Source: Clostridia bacterium (GTDB taxonomy: Bacteria; Bacillota; Clostridia; Christensenellales; Borkfalkiaceae). Taken from it: a DNA stretch of 64,000 nucleotides. This document shows, in pieces, positions 25,363-33,576 of this stretch. Position numbers and translations under genes: made by a program. The stretch covers positions 1 to 64,000 of the forward strand of contig JAFTPK010000004.1 in the NCBI GenBank assembly GCA_017463325.1, written 5' to 3'. The notes under the pieces are model-generated. The model was not told the origin of the DNA, ran no database searches, and saw only the letters and a program-made list of their open reading frames with translations. Within the stretch, counting starts at the first letter, position 1; the number at the start of each line of letters is the position of its first letter.

Positions 25363-26806
25363 TGAAACGATAACTAAAAAAAAGGTTGTCGGTTCCTTTT
25401 TATGGAAACTGATGGAAAGACTTTTTTCTCAAGGAATCAATTTGGTCGTGCAGATTATCCTTGCAAGGTTATTGCTTCCTGAGGATTTTGGAAGTCTTGC
25501 TATTATTGTTGCAATCACGAATTACGCGGCCATTTTTGTACAGTCCGGTTTAGCGACAGCTATCGTTCAAAGAGAAGAGATAGACGATTTGGATATTTCC
25601 ACACTCCTTACGGCTAGTTTGGGGATTGCAGGGATTTTTTACGTCATCTTGTTTTTTGTTTCGCCGTTGATAGCGAATTTTTATGAAATTCAAGAATTAA
25701 CGTGGGCATTGCGAGTGCTTTCACTTATTCTATTCCTCAATGCAATTAATTCCGTTCAAACGGCGGTTTTGTCGAGAAAGATGCAATTTAGAAAGCTCTT
25801 TTTACGTACGATCGTTGCCGTGCCTATTGCAGGGGCTGTCGGTATCGTTATGGCGTATATGGATATGGGGATTTGGGCACTCGTTGCTCATAATCTTGTA
25901 AATATGGCCGTAATCGTTATCTTTATGAGCTTTGACAAAACGCTGCGCTTTCCTTTGAAATTTTCTTTTTCGCGCGTAAAAAAAATTTATGCGTTTTCGG
26001 GAAAAATTTTATTGACAAGTATTGTGACGGGGTTGCACGATACCATCCGTACCATGGTAATAGGGAAAAAATACTCTTCCGAGGATCTCGGGTATTATGA
26101 TAAAGCGTATACCTATTCTAATTATATTACTTTAATTGTTAATTCTTCAATTTCTAGTGTGCTATTGCCTACATTTTCGCGCAGTCAAAACGATTTTGGT
26201 GCGTTAAAGGGAATGGCGCGTCGCTCGATAAAATTATCTGCGTTTATTATGTTCCCTGTTCTTGTTGGGGCAGCGTTGATTTGCGAACCGCTTGTGCGAT
26301 TACTTTTGACCGAAAAATGGCTACCTTGTGTGCCGTATTTGGTATTATTCTGCTTTTTGCGTATTCCGGGGTGTCTTTTGTCGGTTGATAGACAAGTGTA
26401 TTATGCGATCGGGAGGAGTGGAATTAATTTATTTTATGAAATAGGATTATTTATTTTAAATATTGCTACGCTACTCGTGACAATGCAATATGGGGTAATA
26501 TATATTGCAATTGGGGCGACGGCAGTCGAATTTTTAGGGGGATTCTTAATTTGTTGTATTAGTCATAAAACGTACGGATATACGTTATGGGAAAGGTGCT
26601 TTGATCTTTTTAAGCCTTTTATGAATACAGCAATTATGGCGGTTTGTGTATGGGCGGCTAAATTTATACCCGTAGGATATTTTGGGGGAATGTTGTTGCA
26701 AATTTTCTTCGGGGTTCTCGCTTATATTGGGAGTGCCATTCTACTTCGGGATGAAAATTTTAAATATTTATTGAGTACGATTAAGCAAACAATAAGTAAA
26801 AAATAA
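25352..26806 (+). CDS. Wzx-type polysaccharide flippase (MOP superfamily)
   Basis: 484 residues from GTG 25352 (GAGGAG 7 nt upstream), about 14 membrane helices. N-terminal GSFLWKLMERLFSQGINLVV and ARLLLPEDFGSLAIIVAITN are typical of the WzxC/TuaB-like group; TuaB serves teichuronic acid export in Bacillus. It moves undecaprenyl-linked repeat units across the membrane. With the polymerase-like protein it indicates a Wzx/Wzy-dependent pathway. It overlaps the previous gene by 11 nt. Confidence 0.92.
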   Translation: MGNNETITKKKVVGSFLWKLMERLFSQGINLVVQIILARLLLPEDFGSLAIIVAITNYAAIFVQSGLATAIVQREEIDDLDISTLLTASLGIAGIFYVILFFVSPLIANFYEIQELTWALRVLSLILFLNAINSVQTAVLSRKMQFRKLFLRTIVAVPIAGAVGIVMAYMDMGIWALVAHNLVNMAVIVIFMSFDKTLRFPLKFSFSRVKKIYAFSGKILLTSIVTGLHDTIRTMVIGKKYSSEDLGYYDKAYTYSNYITLIVNSSISSVLLPTFSRSQNDFGALKGMARRSIKLSAFIMFPVLVGAALICEPLVRLLLTEKWLPCVPYLVLFCFLRIPGCLLSVDRQVYYAIGRSGINLFYEIGLFILNIATLLVTMQYGVIYIAIGATAVEFLGGFLICCISHKTYGYTLWERCFDLFKPFMNTAIMAVCVWAAKFIPVGYFGGMLLQIFFGVLAYIGSAILLRDENFKYLLSTIKQTISKK

Positions 26807-26833
26807 AAAAATAAATAACGGAGAAGTTAAATT

Positions 26834-27964
26834 ATGATTAATGTATTTCAACCTACTTTGGGAAAAGAAGAGCTGGCGCGGTTAGAAAAAGTTTTTGCGT
26901 CTAATTGGATTGGAAAGGGAAAACTTGTTGATGAATTTGAAGCAACTTTTGCAAAGCATTTAGGGTCGACGCCTCAAAAGGTGTTGACGACAAATTGTTG
27001 TAGCGAAGGCTTATTCTCTTCTATGCATCTTTGTGACGTAAATCCCGGTGATGAAGTCATTCTTCCAACGATCAGCTTTGTTGGCGCGGGCAATGCGGTT
27101 TGCGCTAACGGTTCAAAAATGGTTCTTTGCGACGTAGATAAAAGAACGCTCAATGCGCGCGCGGAAGATATTGAAAAGTGTATCACCAAAAAGACTAAAG
27201 CCATCTTACTTCTTCATTTTGGAGGGATTCCCTGCGAGATGGACGAAATCATGGCGCTCGCTAAGGCGTATAATTTGAAAGTAATTGAGGATTGTGCGGC
27301 GGGGGTTTGCTCTACGTATAAAGGACAGGCGCTTGGGACTTTCGGCGATATGGGTATGTGGTCTTTTGATGCGATGAAAATACTTGTTTGCGGCGATGGG
27401 GCGGCGTTACATTTCCGCGACGAAGAGCTTCGGGAAAGAGCCTCGAAGTGGTTGTATTTTGGATTGGAAACGAAAAGCGGCTATGAAAACAGCGTAGCGC
27501 AGAAATGGTGGGAATTTGACATTTCTTGCTTTGGACATAGAGCGATTATGAATGACGTTACAGCGGCAATCGCGCTTGAACAGTATAAAAAATTGCCGAT
27601 GTATATGGAAAAGCGGGCTGCGGTACATGCGTTCTATAATGAAAACTTAAAAGATATTTCTTGGTTGGATTTACCGATAGAAATCCCGCAGGATTGCACT
27701 TCGTCTTACTATTTTTATCACATCCAAGCTAAAAACGGGAAGCGTGATTTGCTTGCGAAATATTTAAGAGAAAACAATATTTATACGACTTATCGTTATT
27801 ATCCGCTCCACCGTGTGCCCGGATATGGTGTAACAGGAGAATTCCCGAATGCGGATTATGCGGCAGATAATACCCTTTGCTTGCCGATGCATCAAAGTTT
27901 GTCGGAAAATGATCTTGCTTTAATTGTGGAGAAAATTAAAGAGTTTGATAAAAAATATTGCTAA
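26834..27964 (+). CDS. DegT/DnrJ/EryC1/StrS-family sugar aminotransferase
   Basis: 376 residues, PLP fold type I. Residues about 33-75 are the N-terminal cofactor region, VIEDCAAGVCSTYKGQALG at about 152-170 holds the Asp that pairs with the PLP pyridine nitrogen, and MWSFDAMKILVCGDGAAL carries the PLP lysine. Such enzymes convert a 4- or 3-keto nucleotide sugar to an amino sugar. The gene directly precedes the dTDP-sugar genes, so dTDP-4-keto-6-deoxyglucose is a likely substrate, but this cannot be proved here. It has its own good ribosome site and no separate promoter. Confidence 0.92.
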   Translation: MINVFQPTLGKEELARLEKVFASNWIGKGKLVDEFEATFAKHLGSTPQKVLTTNCCSEGLFSSMHLCDVNPGDEVILPTISFVGAGNAVCANGSKMVLCDVDKRTLNARAEDIEKCITKKTKAILLLHFGGIPCEMDEIMALAKAYNLKVIEDCAAGVCSTYKGQALGTFGDMGMWSFDAMKILVCGDGAALHFRDEELRERASKWLYFGLETKSGYENSVAQKWWEFDISCFGHRAIMNDVTAAIALEQYKKLPMYMEKRAAVHAFYNENLKDISWLDLPIEIPQDCTSSYYFYHIQAKNGKRDLLAKYLRENNIYTTYRYYPLHRVPGYGVTGEFPNADYAADNTLCLPMHQSLSENDLALIVEKIKEFDKKYC

Positions 27965-27985
27965 AAAACAATTCTAAGGAGGAAG

Positions 27986-28876
27986 ATGAAATTGAAAGGT
28001 ATTATTCTTGCAGGTGGGGCAGGCACGAGGCTCTACCCTTTGACTATGGTAACGTCGAAACAGCTTTTGCCCGTTTACGATAAGCCTATGATCTATTATC
28101 CTCTTTCAACGCTGATGCTTGCAGGGATTAAAGATATTTTGATTATATCCACGCCACAAGATTTGCCGAATTTTGAGAAATTACTCGGTGACGGAAGTCA
28201 ATTTGGGATAAAGCTTTCTTATAAAGTGCAGCCCTCTCCTGATGGGTTGGCGCAGGCATTTTTGATCGGGGAAGAATTTATCGGTGATGATCTTTGTGCA
28301 ATGATCCTTGGGGATAATATTTTTTATGGAAGCGGTTTAGTAAAATATTTACATGAAGCGGTGAAAAATGCCGAAGAGGGGCAGGCGACCATTTTTGGTT
28401 ATTACGTCAACGATCCTGAGAGGTTTGGGATTATGGAGGTTGATGAGAACGGGAAAATTATTTCGGTGGAGGAAAAGCCGAAAAATCCGAAAAGTAACTA
28501 TTGTATTACGGGACTTTACTTCTATGATAATCGAGTGGTTGAATACGCTAAAAAGGTTAAGCCTTCCGCACGAGGTGAATTGGAAATTACCGCATTGAAC
28601 GACTTATATTTACAAAATGGGAGCTTGAAAGGAATTTTGCTTGGAAGAGGTTTTGCTTGGCTGGATACGGGAACGATGGATAGTTTAGTGGAGGCGACCG
28701 ATTTCGTGCAGATGATCGAGAAACGGCAGGGGGTAAAAATATCTGCTCCAGAAGAAATTGCGTTTAAAAACGAGTGGATCACGAAAGAAGAGCTTTTAAA
28801 ATCTGCCGAAAAATATGGAAAATCTCCATACGGTCAGCATCTTAAAAACGTTGCCGATGGAAAATTTGTCTATTAA
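27986..28876 (+). CDS. rfbA: Glucose-1-phosphate thymidylyltransferase
   Basis: 296 residues. [63 protein letters not shown] and [14 protein letters not shown] are hallmark RmlA motifs. It makes dTDP-glucose from dTTP and glucose-1-phosphate, the first step to dTDP-6-deoxy sugars. Start: ATG 27986 is only 3 nt from AGGAGG, whereas TTG 27992 is 9 nt away and would give the canonical MKGIILAGG, so 27992 may be the true start. Next are rfbC and rfbB. Confidence 0.97.
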   Translation: MKLKGIILAGGAGTRLYPLTMVTSKQLLPVYDKPMIYYPLSTLMLAGIKDILIISTPQDLPNFEKLLGDGSQFGIKLSYKVQPSPDGLAQAFLIGEEFIGDDLCAMILGDNIFYGSGLVKYLHEAVKNAEEGQATIFGYYVNDPERFGIMEVDENGKIISVEEKPKNPKSNYCITGLYFYDNRVVEYAKKVKPSARGELEITALNDLYLQNGSLKGILLGRGFAWLDTGTMDSLVEATDFVQMIEKRQGVKISAPEEIAFKNEWITKEELLKSAEKYGKSPYGQHLKNVADGKFVY

Positions 28877-28885
28877 GAGGAGAGT

Positions 28886-29437
28886 ATGGGAAATTTTACA
28901 TTTCATAAAACCAAGCTGGAAGGAGTCTATGTGATTGACGTTAAATCATACGGGGACAATCGAGGCTATTTTTTGGAAACTTACAAAAAGAGTGATTTTG
29001 ATGCGGCGGGCTTAAACTACGCTTTTGTTCAAGATAATCAATCTAGTTCTCGAAAAGGCGTATTGCGTGGACTTCATTTTCAGAAAACCTATCCGCAGGC
29101 AAAACTTGTTCGGGTTTTGAAAGGCGAGGTTTTTGACGTAGCGGTGGATCTGAGAAAGGACAGCAAGACGTACGGGCAATGGGTAGGCGTATTGCTGTCC
29201 GAGGAAAATAAAAAGCAGTTTATGATTCCTCGCGGATTTGCACATGGATTTCTCGTTGTCAGCGATTATGCGGAATTTGCCTATAAATGCGACGAATTTT
29301 ATCACCCTGAGGACGAGGGTGGGCTGATGTATAACGATCCTGCAATTGGTATAGAATGGCCGAATGTAGGGGAAATTATTTTGAGCGAGAAGGATAAAAA
29401 ACATCCGTTATTAGAAGAATCAAAAATCAGTTTTTAA
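28886..29437 (+). CDS. rfbC: dTDP-4-dehydrorhamnose 3,5-epimerase
   Basis: 183 residues, cupin-fold RmlC. The motifs DNRGYFLETYKKSDF, VQDNQSSSRKGVLRGLHFQK (catalytic His in LHF), AVDLRKDSKTYGQWVGV and PRGFAHGFLVVSD are present. It epimerises C3 and C5 of dTDP-4-keto-6-deoxyglucose to give the L-lyxo intermediate of dTDP-rhamnose. It is 9 nt after rfbA. No rfbD (4-keto reductase) follows in the window. Confidence 0.96.
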   Translation: MGNFTFHKTKLEGVYVIDVKSYGDNRGYFLETYKKSDFDAAGLNYAFVQDNQSSSRKGVLRGLHFQKTYPQAKLVRVLKGEVFDVAVDLRKDSKTYGQWVGVLLSEENKKQFMIPRGFAHGFLVVSDYAEFAYKCDEFYHPEDEGGLMYNDPAIGIEWPNVGEIILSEKDKKHPLLEESKISF

Positions 29438-29449
29438 GGAGGAAATATT

Positions 29450-30469
29450 ATGACGATTATCGTGACAGGGGGAGCGGGTTTTATCGGGAGCAATTTTATT
29501 TTTCATATGATGAAAAAATATCCCGAGTATAGGATTGTTTGTTTGGATAAATTAACTTATGCGGGAAATCTTTCGACGCTTGCGTCTATAATGGATAACC
29601 CGAATTTTCGTTTTGTAAAAGAGGATATTTGCGATCGGGAAGCAGTTTTCGCATTATTTGAAGAGGAAAAACCCGACGTGGTTGTTAATTTTGCCGCCGA
29701 ATCGCACGTAGACCGTTCTATTGAAGATCCCGGTGTTTTTCTTAAAACGAATATTATGGGCACGGCAACGCTTATGGACGCTTGTCGTAAGTACGGTATT
29801 GCGCGTTATCACCAAGTTTCAACCGACGAAGTTTATGGGGATCTTCCGTTAGATCGCCCCGATTTATTCTTTACCGAAGAAACCCCTATACATACTAGTT
29901 CTCCGTACAGTTCCAGCAAGGCAGGGGCGGATTTATTGGTATTTGCATATTACAGAACGTACGGTTTGCCTGTAACAATCAGTCGTTGTTCTAACAATTA
30001 TGGACCTTACCATTTTCCTGAAAAATTGATTCCGCTTATGATCGCGAATGCTTTGAATGATAAACCCTTGCCTGTCTACGGCGAGGGATTAAACGTACGT
30101 GACTGGCTGTATGTGGAGGATCATTGTAAGGCGATTGATTTAATCATTCATAAAGGAAAAGTGGGGGAAGTATATAATATTGGTGGCCATAACGAAATGC
30201 GGAATATTGATATCGTCAAGCTGATTTGTAAAGAACTTGGGAAACCCGAAAGCTTGATTACGCACGTTGCCGACCGTAAAGGACACGATATGCGCTATGC
30301 AATCGATCCGACAAAAATCCACAGGGAGCTTGGGTGGTTGCCTGAAACGAAGTTTGCTGACGGTATTAAGAAAACCATTCAATGGTATCTTGAAAATCGT
30401 GAGTGGTGGGAAACAATCGTTTCCGGAGAATATCAAAATTATTACGAGAAAATGTACGGAAACAGGTAG
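29450..30469 (+). CDS. rfbB: dTDP-glucose 4,6-dehydratase
   Basis: 339 residues, extended SDR. TGGAGFIGSNF at about 6-16 binds NAD, FAAESHVDRSI at about 82-92, STDEVYGDLP at about 124-133 and PYSSSKAGAD (Y-x3-K) at about 152-161 form the active site. It converts dTDP-glucose to dTDP-4-keto-6-deoxyglucose. Its product can feed RfbC and the DegT aminotransferase of the same operon. It lies 12 nt after rfbC with GGAGG ahead. Confidence 0.97.
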   Translation: MTIIVTGGAGFIGSNFIFHMMKKYPEYRIVCLDKLTYAGNLSTLASIMDNPNFRFVKEDICDREAVFALFEEEKPDVVVNFAAESHVDRSIEDPGVFLKTNIMGTATLMDACRKYGIARYHQVSTDEVYGDLPLDRPDLFFTEETPIHTSSPYSSSKAGADLLVFAYYRTYGLPVTISRCSNNYGPYHFPEKLIPLMIANALNDKPLPVYGEGLNVRDWLYVEDHCKAIDLIIHKGKVGEVYNIGGHNEMRNIDIVKLICKELGKPESLITHVADRKGHDMRYAIDPTKIHRELGWLPETKFADGIKKTIQWYLENREWWETIVSGEYQNYYEKMYGNR

Positions 30470-30475
30470 TTTGGA

Positions 30476-31669
30476 ATGCAGCTAAAAGGGGAACAAAAAA
30501 GAGTTTGGGCGGAAATTGATCTCGACGCCGTTGAATGGAATTTTAACGTCGTCAAGAATTTCGCTGCAAAAAATAGTAAAATTTGCTGCGTTGTGAAAGC
30601 GAATGGCTATGGACACGGCGCCGTAACGCTTGCTAAGTTTTATGAAAAACTTGGCGCGGACTGTTTTGCCGTTTCTAATATCGAAGAAGCCTTACAGCTC
30701 CGCGAGGCAGGAATAAAATTTCCGATCCTCGTACTTGGCTATACCCCCGTTGAATGTGCCGCTCTTCTTTCCCGCTACGATATTTCACAATGCGTTTATT
30801 CCCTTGCCTACGGCGAGTTGCTCGCGCAAGAAGCCAAGAAGGCGGGTGTAAAAATCAAAGTGCATATTAAAATAGATACAGGCATGGGCAGACTAGGGTT
30901 TTCTTGTCGAGGCGAACAAGAAAAGGAGCTTGAAGACGCCTATGCCGTTTGCCGTTTTTCCGAATTTGAAACGGAGGGGATTTTTACCCATTTTGCCGTT
31001 TCGGACGAAGGGGAGAAAGGGAAAACCTTTACGCGGCAACAAGGCGAAGATTTTTGCCGCGCTATACAGTTTTTAAAAGAAAAAGGAGTGCGCTTTTCCT
31101 TAGTGCATTGCGCCAACAGCGCGGCTATTTTCGATTATCCCGAACTTCAAATGGATATGGTTCGCGCGGGAATCATTTTATATGGGATAGCTCCTTCCTA
31201 CGAGGTTGGTATTCAAGAAATGCTCCGCCCCGTAATGACGCTCAAAGCGGTGATTTCGAGTGTGAAAACTTTAAAAAAGGGGGAGAGCGTCAGCTATGGA
31301 CGAACGTTTATAGCGGATAAAGAAATGCGCATCGCTACAATTCCTATCGGGTATGCGGACGGGTTTTGGCGAAGCAATTCCTCCGTCGGCGCGAAAGTGT
31401 TTTTTCGGGGACGGCTACTAACCATTCTCGGGAGAATTTGTATGGATCAGCTTATGATTGATCTTCAAGACTTGCAAGACGTACAAATCGGGGAAGAAGT
31501 TGTGATTTTTGGTGCTGAGAAAGGCGCAATGACGGTAGAGGAAATTGCGCAAAGGAATAGTACAATCTCTTACGAGATTCTTTGTGCACTTGGCGAGCGG
31601 GTGCCGCGAGTATATACTTATCAAGGAAAAATTGTGTCCATTTTGGATAATATTTTTAATAAAGGATAA
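30476..31669 (+). CDS. alr: Alanine racemase
   Basis: 397 residues, fold type III PLP enzyme. PLP lysine K41 in CVVKANGYGHGAV, KIDTGMGRLGF, FTHFAVSDEG, HCANSAA, MVRAGIILYG, and the second catalytic base Tyr in SYGRTF at about 273-278; IPIGYADGFWR and GRICMDQ follow. It interconverts L- and D-alanine. It lies 6 nt after rfbB and 3 nt before the next gene, inside the polysaccharide operon rather than with cell-wall genes. This suggests that D-alanine is used by this pathway, for example by the TupA-like ligases; a general housekeeping role cannot be excluded. The ribosome site is weak. Confidence 0.93.
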   Translation: MQLKGEQKRVWAEIDLDAVEWNFNVVKNFAAKNSKICCVVKANGYGHGAVTLAKFYEKLGADCFAVSNIEEALQLREAGIKFPILVLGYTPVECAALLSRYDISQCVYSLAYGELLAQEAKKAGVKIKVHIKIDTGMGRLGFSCRGEQEKELEDAYAVCRFSEFETEGIFTHFAVSDEGEKGKTFTRQQGEDFCRAIQFLKEKGVRFSLVHCANSAAIFDYPELQMDMVRAGIILYGIAPSYEVGIQEMLRPVMTLKAVISSVKTLKKGESVSYGRTFIADKEMRIATIPIGYADGFWRSNSSVGAKVFFRGRLLTILGRICMDQLMIDLQDLQDVQIGEEVVIFGAEKGAMTVEEIAQRNSTISYEILCALGERVPRVYTYQGKIVSILDNIFNKG

Positions 31670-31672
31670 ATT

Positions 31673-32845
31673 ATGACTACAATACAAGCTTTTGAACAAA
31701 CGTATAAAAGAGAGCCTGAGGGGGTCGCGTTTTGCCCCTATCGCGTTTGCCCGATTGGCGCTCACGTCGATCATCAGTTTGGTAAAATTACCGGCTTTGC
31801 TATCGACAAGGGAGTTAAAATCGCTTTCGCGCCTAAACAAAACGGCGTCGTCGAGCTTTCTTCTTTACAATTCCCTAAACGCGCGCAATGGCATATCCTC
31901 TCTACCCCTAAGGAAAAACAAAACGACTGGGCGGATTGCTTGCGCGGCGCGACGATTGCTCTTGCGCAAAAATATACCTTGCGCGTCGGGCTTTGCGGCG
32001 TCATTAAAGGTAGCCTTCCTATCGGCGGGCTTTCCTCCTCGGCCTCCGTTACTATCGCCTTTTTATCGGCGCTTTGTATGGTAAACGGGATTCACTTGAC
32101 CGAGCTGGAAATGATCCTCACCGCACAGGCCGCGGAAAATAATTACGTCGGCGTGTCTTGCGGTAAGCTTGACCAGTCCTGCGAGGTCTTTTCTAAAAAA
32201 GGGCATTTGCTCTATCTCGATACCTCTAACGACAAATACGAGCTGATTCCCAAAACCGAAAACATGAAGCCGTACAAGTTCGCCATTTTCTTTTCGGGAG
32301 TGGAACGGTCGCTTGCGGGTAGCAAATTCAATATGCGCGTGGACGAGTGCCGAAGCGCGGCGTACGCCTTGAAAGCCTTTGCGGGTATGGAGTATGGGAA
32401 GTTTAATGAAACGCATATGCGCGAGGTACCGTTTGAAGTGTATTCCGCTTACAAGGACAAGCTGCCTGAAAACTGGCGTAAGCGCGCAGAGCATTACTTT
32501 TCCGAACAGCGGCGCGTTGAGGCGGGCGTTGACGCTTGGCGTAAAGGGGATATTGAGGAATACGGCAGACTCTCTTTTGAAAGCGGTAAGTCGTCTATTG
32601 AGAGCTGGGAAACAGGCTCGGACGAGCTGAAAAGCTTATATGAAATTATGCTGCGCACGGACGGCGTATACGGCGGTCGGTTTTCGGGCGCGGGCTTTAA
32701 GGGTTGCTGTATGGCGATCATTGATCCTGCTTATGCAGAGTCGATCACGGAGAAAATTACGAGAGAATATTTAAAGGATTTCCCTGCGCTTGCAGAGAAA
32801 TTCTCGGTGCATATTTGCGAAAGTGCTAACGGAGTGGAATTATGA
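31673..32845 (+). CDS. GHMP sugar kinase, galacturonokinase-like
   Basis: 390 residues. The galactokinase signature position reads PYRVCPIGAHVDHQFG (about 22-37) instead of the usual R-x-N-LIGEHTDY. The form RVCP-x-GAH-x-DHQ is what I know from plant galacturonokinase. ATP loop GGLSSSAS at about 119-126 and motif 3 GGRFSGAGFKGCC at about 334-346 are intact. The predicted reaction is galacturonate (or a related sugar) + ATP to sugar-1-phosphate. It is followed without gap by a nucleotidyltransferase and a UDP-glucuronate 4-epimerase, which fit a uronate activation route. G+C is higher than in the upstream operon body. Confidence 0.8.
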   Translation: MTTIQAFEQTYKREPEGVAFCPYRVCPIGAHVDHQFGKITGFAIDKGVKIAFAPKQNGVVELSSLQFPKRAQWHILSTPKEKQNDWADCLRGATIALAQKYTLRVGLCGVIKGSLPIGGLSSSASVTIAFLSALCMVNGIHLTELEMILTAQAAENNYVGVSCGKLDQSCEVFSKKGHLLYLDTSNDKYELIPKTENMKPYKFAIFFSGVERSLAGSKFNMRVDECRSAAYALKAFAGMEYGKFNETHMREVPFEVYSAYKDKLPENWRKRAEHYFSEQRRVEAGVDAWRKGDIEEYGRLSFESGKSSIESWETGSDELKSLYEIMLRTDGVYGGRFSGAGFKGCCMAIIDPAYAESITEKITREYLKDFPALAEKFSVHICESANGVEL

Positions 32846-33576
32846 AATGCTTGATCCTTGCTGCGGGCTATGCGACCCGTTTATACCCCCTGACGGAGAA
32901 TTTTCCCAAGCCCCTTTTGACGGTGGGTGGGAAAACGATTCTCGACTGGTTGATCGACGATATTGACGCCTCGGGTGAGGTGGACGAATACGTCGTAATT
33001 TCCAACCATAAATTCGCGCCGCATTTTACGGCTTGGGCGAATGAGAAAAAGCAAAAGATCGTTGTCGTGGACGACGGTACTTCCACCAACGAAACGCGGC
33101 TTGGGGCGGTCAAGGATATTCAATTCGCAATCGAAGCTTTGGGGCTTGACGACGATATGCTTGTGATTGCAGGGGATAATCTTCTCGATTTTAGCTTGAC
33201 GAGGTTTATCGCATACGCGAAAGAAAAAGGAACCTCCTGTATTATGCGTTACTTTGAGCCAAGCGCAGAAAAGCTCAAAAAGAGCGGCGTTGCGGAGGTG
33301 GACGGGCAGGACTTGATTTTACGCCTTTCCGAAAAGCCGCAGGAGCCGAAATCCAACTGGGCTTGCCCGCCGTTCTATTACTATACCAAAGAGGACGCGC
33401 GGCTTGTCAAGGAAGGCATTGTGGCGGGTTGCGGCGTAGACGCGCCTGGGAGCTACATTGCTTGGCTTTGTACGCAAACGGACGTGCACGCTATGGAAAT
33501 GCCCGGAAAACGGTATGATATCGGTAACCTCGAATCTTACGAAAAAGTACAAAAGGAATACCAAGGAATATGTTGA
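32842..33576 (+). CDS. Sugar-1-phosphate nucleotidyltransferase (RmlA-like)
   Basis: 244 residues. N-terminal CLILAAGYATRLYPLTENF is the NTP-binding G-x-G-T-RL variant of the NTP_transferase family (GYATRLYP), FPKPLLTVGGKTILDWLI, IAGDNLLDFSL with the metal Asp, and LSEKPQEPKSNWACPPFYYY. It is shorter than RmlA and lacks GalU features. Its start overlaps the kinase stop (ATGA). I infer that it uses the sugar-1-phosphate made by the kinase to form a UDP- or dTDP-sugar. Confidence 0.85.
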   Translation: MKCLILAAGYATRLYPLTENFPKPLLTVGGKTILDWLIDDIDASGEVDEYVVISNHKFAPHFTAWANEKKQKIVVVDDGTSTNETRLGAVKDIQFAIEALGLDDDMLVIAGDNLLDFSLTRFIAYAKEKGTSCIMRYFEPSAEKLKKSGVAEVDGQDLILRLSEKPQEPKSNWACPPFYYYTKEDARLVKEGIVAGCGVDAPGSYIAWLCTQTDVHAMEMPGKRYDIGNLESYEKVQKEYQGIC

